From Aureobasidium sp. EXF-3400 (lineage: Eukaryota; Ascomycota; Dothideomycetes; Dothideales; Saccotheciaceae), in assembly GCA_024195585.1 (NCBI GenBank), contig SWBL01000243.1, positions 17,215 to 81,214 of the forward strand: a stretch of 64,000 nt of DNA, given 5' to 3'. This document shows, in pieces, positions 57,901 to 64,000 of this stretch (its first letter is position 1; every line of letters begins with the position of its first letter). The notes beneath the pieces are model-generated. The model searched no databases, was not told the origin of the DNA, and saw only the letters and a list, made by a program, of their open reading frames with translations. Both the position numbers and the translations under genes were made by a program.

Positions 57901-57999
57901 TGCCATCGAGGCAAGCATCATGATATCGCCCATACTGGATCTGTCAACAAGTCTTAGTTGGATGTATATAGTGAAGTGAAGTGAAGTGGAAGACATACT
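54952..57999 (-). CDS. Large disordered protein with Cys/His-rich zinc-binding-like modules
   Basis: The main exon is 57940-54952. An internal ATG at 57933 (MGDIMMLASM) gives 993 aa. A clean 58-bp intron (57941-57998, GTATGT...GACAG) joins in frame to an upstream open stretch reaching about 58235, so the real N-terminus is probably longer and unresolved. Visible parts: two near-copies of AQVARLAATY (57 residues apart, about residues 300-370); a SUMO-interaction-like IVDISSDE; a CTD-like SPTSPTYS; a Cys cluster (PCTCEHHCRHRVC); a Lys-rich nuclear signal (KSKKKRKKTKTK); and C-terminal CxxC pairs (TSCSICTSP, LTCSVCPSPATYTC, ARFCDTCASKVHGEC) resembling B-box or treble-clef zinc sites. Probably nuclear. 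No family recognised. Confidence 0.75.
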   Translation of the reverse strand, partial: SMSSTSLHFTIYIQLRLVDRSSMGDIMMLASMATHHIPSLPPRDPTPTDIHLDDDPKIVEYDISNTFISPAPESTEPDLVSTQTHIGTAETSETTSQVTTPDGAEVEPPSSDVQMNIDADNNLQAKSALEIVQGVDATSSSDTEVPDNDYTTSAPVNDVTSGSTATVHGAAGKKTATVAIDTTPCAEKVSSTESHEVEATKPELVELEGSEVTSTKFTTNNTAAVGLEYTKTAACEQTGLDIVDISSDETENGCPEDLNPSKIVAPNTQLQDGSDHKNTTLEPVSPDNDPPLATEPNPDDDQPNDMSAQVARLAATYNPSGESSTSRMDAASNTSKAELPDDTTAQVARLAATYGSSGQSPISQLEAGRNAEKTEGHPGEQRSQDNDEVMATKLAVEDQTTGKTPESNTQQHVELLVTAKPRVSLFGGPAGLQVPLQSDILETSGIESVVQNDPSEGFDGLFEDEVAGGPTLPDDILQEDTGVDMDSFTFANSNIEQDAEPEAETGAEQEIASQASRFDHDAKPDVIALHDPMSPDYTHSPTSPTYSHATSNNSNASKKSSASELQEVMDLMYYDGADDSKETPEEFARHEREVDVVSHPIPESTKEPSPCTCEHHCRHRVCKEFNLREGPRKEDCVYFNNLVYDNDQSGTYTDEQKMFPSSQLVDVEDLDNDEESVGNGRAGDHIMGGGLTTNSIGRYSTTIPFNHTDTLIRDKRVFDEESSSSDESQPKSKKKRKKTKTKSSKATKKSKNNNGKAIQRTSESDEEDIEIDEQASTPAPKAPTKPTKKTPSTAEPNQTIVQMLQRLAKPHLTKLSYPIICNSATTSCSICTSPSYAIRGCSSTPRKIKIYDFGQGNTEIPDANQAGNAMTMAVKPRDTHLCLVCTTSYMKILMCSNHDISPTSVPLASHHSTSSSSSSSSSTTPYTSTDLQLTCSVCPSPATYTCDHNCGARFCDTCASKVHGECNGSLSGMLDTIKDEVNEEYKQGLRADAELLRKGGELWKFLGRMSRKRVA

Positions 58000-58235
58000 G
58001 ATCTTTGGATAAGTCGTTGGATGAGTGGATTGCGTCCCTCAAGGGTGGCAAGTGCTGTTTTTCTAGTACGGAGCTTTTGCTGTGAAGGTATGTAGCTAGA
58101 AATTCCGGGTTGGAGATAGTGAGATAGATGTGAAATTGTGATAAATGGTGGGTCAGATCGAAAGGACTTTTACCGTGGGCCGGCCGTGTATCGTTGTGGT
58201 TTTGCGTTGGTGAGAACAAATCTTGCAGATCTAAT

Positions 58236-59291
58236 CTGTGGAACAGATGTGCTGTCAGCGGTGAGTGAATGATGTGGGAGAGTAGTTTCTGGGAAAGCAG
58301 ATATCAAGCCACTCGGCTACCCTAGAAGGTGCAAAGATACAAGTGTGAGCTATCAGCTGGAAGTAGGATAGAAGAGACCAGGTCGAAGACAGCCAAGAAG
58401 AGGTAGAGCTCAAAGAGCACGAAGAGACTTGGAAGGGAGTGGGTGGAGAAGGTAGAAGTGGTTGAGGGAAGTAGATGTAGTTGGAGGTGGAGTGGTTGAG
58501 GGAGATCGAAGTGGTTCAAGGTGATAAGATGAGTGTGAAGGAGTTGAACAAGCTGCATATGACTGGAGTGTGTGAATCATTGGAAACGATTGAGGTTTCC
58601 AAGTCGCCGATGTATCTGTGTTTTTGCAACAGGGAAAGACAAATAGAAAAGCCGAGATATTCGGTGTCAGATAACAACACATGGCGAAAACTTTGGGATT
58701 CCCGAGGGAAGGTAGAGTAAAAGCAGAGTCTTCAGATTGAGAGCATCTGAAGCGGTCGTCCAGAATGGAAGCAGTCTTAGAGAAATGACCAGAACGAAGA
58801 AAGCGAAATGGTGACGGCGGGATCAAGTCACGAATAGACATTCCAAGATATGTGTGAGAGACAAAGATTTGATAGTCAGCAACATGAACATCCTGTTCCT
58901 CACAAAGAACTCCAGAGAAATTCCTCATAGACCGCCGGGTTGTAAATCAGATATGGATGGAAGGAAACCAGATGGGTGTTGAATATTCGCTTTGGCAGGA
59001 GTGGTCGATCATACTGCTCCAACTTTTTTCTGGTAAAAATGATCGAGACCTGGTTTACACAAACGGACTGAGGATGGTACGTCCATCGAGACTCGTATTT
59101 GCTATTTTTCGTTTTTCAAGGTGATAACGTGTTGTATATTGAAGCAGGCGAAGTTGGTAGAAGAATGGCAAGCTCCGGCCGGGAGTGTTTTGGGCACTGA
59201 CCACCACAGATGATTTCATCAAAACAGCTTTCGACGCTGCGGAAATGCTAAGTTGTCTTATCACACATGGCCATCAATCTGAGTGTGCTCA
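58236..59291. other. Divergent intergenic region
   Basis: It contains the upstream part of the large Cys-rich gene (possibly one or more of its first exons in 58322-58930, minus strand) and the promoter of the histidine-phosphatase gene. A minus-strand frame at 58410-58928 has Pro/Ser/Thr-rich ends but no start I can defend. Confidence 0.4.
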
Positions 59292-60375
59292 ATGCGCCTC
59301 TTCTTGATTCGCCATGGCGAGTCGGTTGACAATGTTGCCGGTATACTGTAAGTTCCCGCACCTGTTCGAAAATGGTCGACCAATCTGACTTTTTGACAGT
59401 GCTGGTAGAAGAGATTCAGCCCTCACGAACCATGGAGCTGAGCAAGCTCGGCGCTTGAGCAAATACCTGGCAGAAAATAGGCCGCCCTTCACGCGTATCT
59501 GGTCCTCGACTCTGCAGCGCGCTTATACTACCGCTAGCATCGTCGCAGCAAATCAGTCGACCAAAGACTTGACAATCAGCACCGTTCCTTATCTGATTGA
59601 GCGCGACTTTGGCTACTATGAGGGCAAGACCAATCGCGTCCGCAAAGGTCCTGATCGCGAGCAACACAAGAAAGAGCCTGGCTTTGTCGACGTCGAGTCC
59701 AAGGATAACCTCGCTGTTCGCGCAGACTTGTTCCTGGATAATCATCTCTGGCCCATGCTAAATGATGAAGTCGACTTTGGTGGCGCTGCTGAACACGTCG
59801 TTGCTATTGTGTCCCATGGTATCTTGCTGTCGAGCCTTTGGCGAAGATTGTTGCTCCGTTTGGGCCCCAAGAGTGTGACAATCGCACCTGAAGTCGTCGC
59901 ATCCCGAGGCCAAGTCGTTCTTTCACATCTGGGTGGATGGAGCAATACCGGCTTCCTTGAACTGTCTATTCAGGATACGAATCCGCCCACTGATGAGTTT
60001 GAAATCTCCTTGCCAACTGTCGTCATTTCTCCGTATGCCTTAGCAGGCGATGCTGACTCGTCGTTGCGAGAGAGACTAATCGTCACTTCACCTCCCCCTC
60101 AGCTGACGACTGAGTCGTCTGAACCAGAGATGCCCCCAGGTCAGCCCGAAGACGTTGTCGGTGATGTAAGTGTCCCAAAGGATGCTATTGACCCTGAGAC
60201 GAGTGAGAAGGGAACCCCAACACTACTCGATGGCTACCGTACCACTATCCTTGTTGTCGATGGCCAGCAGCATCTCCAGGGCTTGAAGCGACAACGAGGT
60301 GGTATTGGTCGAGCCGAACACGATGACAAACAGCAAAGCATGACGGCCTTCTTCAAGAAAGCCAGAAAGGATTAA
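59292..60375 (+). CDS. Histidine phosphatase (phosphoglycerate-mutase family) with C-terminal PIP box
   Basis: Two exons, 59292-59347 and 59400-60375, with a 52-bp intron (GTAAGT...GACAG), 343 aa. The catalytic motif is RHGES at residues 7-11 (His8 nucleophile). Supporting residues are in WSSTLQRAYTTA, LIERDFGYYEGK (acid) and IVSHGILLSSLWRRLL (second His). After about residue 230 the chain becomes disordered. It ends in QQSMTAFFKKARKD (330-343). Residues 330-337 match the PCNA-interacting consensus QxxhxxFF exactly and are followed by basic residues, as in replication and repair proteins. A short motif, VVDGQQHLQGLKRQRGG, precedes it. The substrate is unknown. A nuclear, PCNA-linked role is inference from the peptide. 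Confidence 0.92.
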
Positions 60376-61617
60376 GTTCCTCGTCTGCCTATGCCTAGCA
60401 TCTCAGAAGCAAGAGATGCTTGCGCATGGGCGCCCACTAGTATGGTAAGCTATCACGTTTTTTCTTTCTCCCTCACCCCACTATCATGATGAAAAAGCAA
60501 TATCTCACAGACCTGATCGGAAATCACTATGTCGATTCTATACTTGTTGTCCAACTGCTGTCTGACAATCATATACCCCCTCACACTTTGTTCAAAACTT
60601 GCCTTTTTGAACCAAAAGCTAACTTGAACAAGACAGGTCTAAGTTCTCTTATCATCAGTCAGACGCAAGCCAGTGACTTGATTGTCAGCATGTTACCTCG
60701 GATGGCCAATCACTTGTTACTTCAGTGCCCCATCAGTAGTCGTGATACTCACATTGTCTTTGTATCACTGGCATCGCCACACTGTTCCTATGCTACATCT
60801 AGTATTTTGTAGCGAAGGCGCCCATGTAAACCTTGAAATCAAAAACCCCATCCTAGTCCATTCAAGTCTTTGTGCCATCTGAAGTATCCATAAGCCAGTA
60901 ACGATCGACCTTTGTCACCTCGTACAGCGCACGAGTTCGCGTGCGAATCTTGATTTGATTTGCGCCGGTCATGGAGTGTGGTTGATGCGAACTTGCCAGC
61001 CACGCGCCCCGCTCTCCAACCTCACACCGACTCAGCCTGCACAGCTGCCAGAAATCAAGCTTTCCACACACACCTCGACTTGTGAGCACCAGGCGTAAAC
61101 ATGGCTATTGTGGTCCATTGGGGATGTGTGGATCCTGGAGTGTGTCTTGAGCTCGAGCTGCCGCTGCTCGCAATTGGGCCACGACAGATGTCATCCCCCA
61201 TTTGCACGACTCCTCAATCAAGCTTTGTGTGCTCCAGCAGCTCGAGATATACACTTCTTGCCAACAAAACAAAGAGATGACGGTCCAACAAGTTATTGGT
61301 CTCTGTACTGCACCGATAATGATGACTTTGTATAAAGGTAATTCTAATTCAGAGTGATAAGTCGTCTCTGGTTTGTTTCCCAGTCCCAGCCCCCCCAAAC
61401 GCCTTGAGAGATCCACCTCCCAGCCGTCTCAAACCCTCAGCACTCAGCCATTTTCTGTTTGTTGTGATATCTTCTTCACATCTCTCCACGTTTTGTTCTG
61501 TCCAACGTATCTTGCAAATCTTCGTTTTTATCGTTGTCGATTAACGTCTTCTTGTTCTCCGTTGGAAAATAAAACGTCTGAGCCGCTTATACGACTAATA
61601 TCATTAATACCATAATC
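60376..61617. other. Intergenic region upstream of the Ser/Ala-rich GPI gene
   Basis: No coding frame with support. A TATAAAGG element at about 61331-61338 and a long CT-rich leader (61380-61550) fit the promoter of the following gene. Confidence 0.5.
61331..61338 (+). promoter_or_regulatory. Candidate TATA box of the Ser/Ala-rich gene
   Basis: TATAAAGG lies about 280 bp ahead of the start codon and is followed by a pyrimidine-rich stretch. This fits a TATA-type fungal promoter with a long leader. Confidence 0.4.
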
Positions 61618-62660
61618 ATGAAAACTGCAGTGCTAATTGCAGCGCTACCTGCTATGGTATTGGGACAGCAGAATATCACTGGTATATTTCTTGCCTCGTA
61701 TAATACCCCCTCTCATCGCATCAACTAACTCTCCAAACAGCAACAGTATCAATTCCAACATCTTTGACTGTAGCAGTAATCATACCCATCCAAACAACAG
61801 CATCAACAGACTACACAACCATCACTTCTTTGCCGTCCAGTGAGGCAGCACCGGCAACTACAAATGCAGTTTCTGTGTTGTCGTCTGCTTTGGCTACGTT
61901 TCCTTCGAGCTTGCTGCCGAAGACTACGTATTCGTTTCCGGAGTTTAGTCATACGACAAGGACGACGATGCAGACGAGTGTGGTGGGAAGCACAGCAAGC
62001 GGGCCACAAAGTACCATTACGGTTTCGACTGTGGTGATTAGTGGACAACCGGCTACTGTGACGTTGTTGAGTAGTGGTGGCAGTTTGATTTCGGTGTCTG
62101 CTGTTTCTTCTACTGCTGCAGTGGGGACTGGGTCTTCTGTTGCTAGCTCTGTCGCCAGCTCTGTTTCCTCCTCTGCTGCATCGTCGGCTGTCAGCTCTGT
62201 TTCTTCCTCTGCTGCATCTTCTGCTGCAAGCTCTGCCTCTTCATCTGCTGCATCCTCTGCTGCATCTTCTATCGCTAGCTCTGTTGCATCCTCTGCGTCT
62301 TCAGCATTGTCGACGACAGTCACAACCATCACATCGACCTCTATATCTGCTTCTACCTCAGCACCCTCCTCAGCATCACCAGCTTCCTCAGCACCACCTT
62401 CATCTTCACCCTCCCCAGCATCGTCAGCATCGTCAGCATCGTCAGCATCATCAGCATCATCAGCATCTGGCTCCAGCACGACATCGTCACAAACACCCTC
62501 GCAATCAGCTTCAACAACACTTTCGTCAAGTAGTGCAACTCGTTCAGTAACTCCTGCTACCACTACTGCTGCACCACCTATCAATGCTGCTGTTGGAGTT
62601 GAGGTTGGAGGATCGATGTGGATGGTATTGGGATTGATGGGTTTGTGTATGTGGTACTAA
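61618..62660 (+). CDS. Ser/Ala/Thr-rich secreted protein, probably GPI-anchored
   Basis: Two exons, 61618-61681 and 61741-62660, with a 59-bp intron (GTATAT...CAG), 327 aa. A signal peptide is visible (MKTAVLIAALPAMVLGQQ), and the N-terminal 120 residues are Thr/Ser/Pro-rich with one NIT N-glycosylation site. A Ser/Ala repeat region follows (SSVASSVASS-, SSAASS-type units; SSA triplets near 62416-62466). The C-terminus is hydrophobic (GGSMWMVLGLMGLCMWY), as in GPI-anchored wall proteins. It has no catalytic domain, so it is probably a mannosylated structural or adhesion-type protein. It resembles the stalk of the CFEM protein at 17.8-19.0 kb in composition but lacks a CFEM domain. Confidence 0.85.
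62416..62468 (+). repeat. CAGCATCGT/CAGCATCAT 9-bp tandem repeat
   Basis: About five adjacent 9-bp units encode the Ser-Ala-Ser triplet repeat in the Ser/Ala-rich gene. It is a likely site of length variation. Confidence 0.85.
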
Positions 62661-63290
62661 GGAATGAGGGGTCGATTGTTTGGGATGAAGGGACGAGGGT
62701 AATGTGTATAAGGATTTGATGTATATGGAAGGGATTGGAAAGGCTTTGTTGATGATGAAAGGGACGACTTTATGATGTGTGTAATGCGAGAAGGATGATG
62801 GTGTAGGATGAGGTGGTATAGCTTAATGTTTAATATTCTAACTCCTACAAGTTTCTTACTTGTGTATTTGGCTGGCAGGCTGTCCAGACTACGCCTGTTG
62901 CAACATCATGTTGATCGATGGCAAAGATGTCCTACCACGAGATACAACTAGCATAGTCACACAAGATGGCAAGTATCACAGGTTTGCAGATTGGGACGAA
63001 GTGAGTGTGTTTTTCCAAGGTTTCCCGTAGGAAGGACCGTATTTGTTTCATTTTTTGTTGTTGCAAAGAAGGACTTGCAATGGTGTTTGATGGTAAGAGG
63101 CATTCTCCCTTCAACGGATCACCTTCATCATCCGCGCGTCCAACAGTCATAAGCTCTCGCCCGACCGTATCAAGACAGATGAGCATCCAGCAATTCCTCC
63201 AGAAGATTTCCCTCTCCATCAAAACCACCAAACCTCAGCCCAACTCACACAATCCTCAACGCATTCTTGACGAGACTGTCAAAGAAGCAT
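62661..63290. other. Convergent intergenic region
   Basis: It lies between the Ser/Ala-rich gene (plus) and the eS10 gene (minus). Short frames on both strands overlap; no gene was recognised. Confidence 0.5.
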
Positions 63291-63955
63291 TTAAGAGGAA
63301 GGAGCAGGGGCGGCAGCACCGCGGCCACGGCCGAAGCCACCACGGAACTGGGGGTTGAACTCGCCAGGGGCGGCACCCTCCTTGCCCTCGCCAGCGTCAC
63401 GGCGACGGTACTCGCCGCGCTCACGGTCACCACGGGGACCACCACGGCCGCCACGGGGACGCTCCTCGCCGCCGAGCATACCGCGGGGGGGAGCGTGGGA
63501 GCGCTGCTGCTTGATGTGGGTCTGGGGGACAATCTCGGCGGGGAGGTGGAGCCACTCGCGGAGGTAGTCGAGGCCCTCGGCGGTGAGGCTGTGAGATGGG
63601 TGTTAGTATGAGGCAGGATGGTAGGAGGACCAGGGCTTGTCGAGTGTTTGACTGGACTGGAACGATGAAGATGGAACGTACGTGTAGTAGTACCACTGCC
63701 AGGAGAACTGGGTCTTAAGGTAACCGCGCGAGGTCAGGGACTGGCAAGCCTTGATGACATAGAGGTTCTTGGTGTCAATGTCGCCGTGCTTAGGCTGGTT
63801 GAAGTCCTTCTTTGCGACGAGAACACCCTCTGCGGAGAATCAGTATGGCTGTGCGGAGTGTGGGTGATCCAGAACTGGGTCGAGGATGTTGGAGGGTACG
63901 AACCGCGGAAGAGGTACTCGTGAATGAGCTTACGGTCGGCCTTGGGAATCAGCAT
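63291..63955 (-). CDS. Ribosomal protein eS10 (RPS10)
   Basis: Three exons: 63955-63904, 63829-63682 and 63588-63291, giving 165 aa. The joined N-terminus, MLIPKADRKLIHEYLFREGV, and the core, HGDIDTKNLYVIKACQSL with QWYYYTLTAEGLDYLREWL and PAEIVPQT, are diagnostic of eS10, a small-subunit protein at the 40S head near the mRNA entry. The C-terminal tail is rich in RGG/RG (RGGRGGPRGDRER, RGGFGRGRGAA), typical of the family and a usual target of arginine methylation. The first intron uses a GTTCGT donor. The start codon lies 46 bp from the window edge, so the promoter is not included. Confidence 0.97.
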
Positions 63956-64000
63956 CTTGACGATTGATGTATTTGGATCAACGTGGGGCTTGGGCGATGT

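Noticed and set aside
60486..60812. 108-codon plus-strand frame downstream of the histidine phosphatase
   Set aside because: It is random-like, with no conserved pattern, and lies in the probable 3' flank.
61949..62584. 211-codon minus-strand Asp/Ala/Glu-rich frame
   Set aside because: It is the complement of the Ser/Ala repeat of the GPI-type gene. Ser codons TCW/AGC and Ala codons read backwards give Asp, Glu and Ala.

Overview
The window is nuclear DNA of a filamentous ascomycete (Pezizomycotina). The evidence is 48-100 bp spliceosomal introns with GTRNGT-type donors and CTAAC-like branch points, a CFEM protein, an RTA1-like membrane protein, an HbrB (TORC2) protein, a KRE6/SKN1 glucan-synthesis protein and an intron-containing tRNA-Asp. 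The class (perhaps Dothideomycetes) cannot be fixed from the sequence. I see no transposon, CRISPR array, virus or plasmid sequence.

Layout. 0-6 kb: a cytochrome P450 with an unusual soluble N-terminus, a fused cytochrome b5/b5-reductase on the same strand, then a broken-looking region. 6.6-14.5 kb: a KRE6/SKN1-like glycoside hydrolase, GON7 (KEOPS), HbrB (TORC2) and a five-exon gene I do not recognise. 14.5-17.8 kb is gene-poor. 17.8-29.3 kb: a CFEM/GPI protein, LSM1, a nuclear-looking protein rich in SUMO-acceptor motifs, VPS39, a lineage-specific helical protein and a C2H2 protein. 29.3-32.7 kb is again gene-poor. 32.7-36 kb: a two-span membrane protein, tRNA-Asp(GTC) and an RTA1-like protein. 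37-49 kb: the giant HECT ubiquitin ligase TOM1/HUWE1, 3966 aa, mostly in one 11.4 kb exon. 50-58 kb: a bifunctional 6-phosphofructo-2-kinase/fructose-2,6-bisphosphatase, a possibly myristoylated unknown, and a large Cys-rich nuclear-looking protein. 59-64 kb: a histidine phosphatase ending in a canonical PCNA-interacting peptide, a Ser/Ala-rich GPI protein and ribosomal protein eS10.

Most of the region is ordinary housekeeping plus cell-surface genes, not one biosynthetic cluster. The possible functional unit is the P450 next to the b5/b5-reductase fusion, which could supply its electrons. The most unexpected single signals are the PIP box on the histidine phosphatase, the ubiquitin-like fold pattern ahead of the P450 domain, and SUMO-related motifs in two unrecognised nuclear-looking proteins. 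Exon boundaries were set by hand from splice consensus, reading frame and protein-family continuity; no expression data or database search was available.
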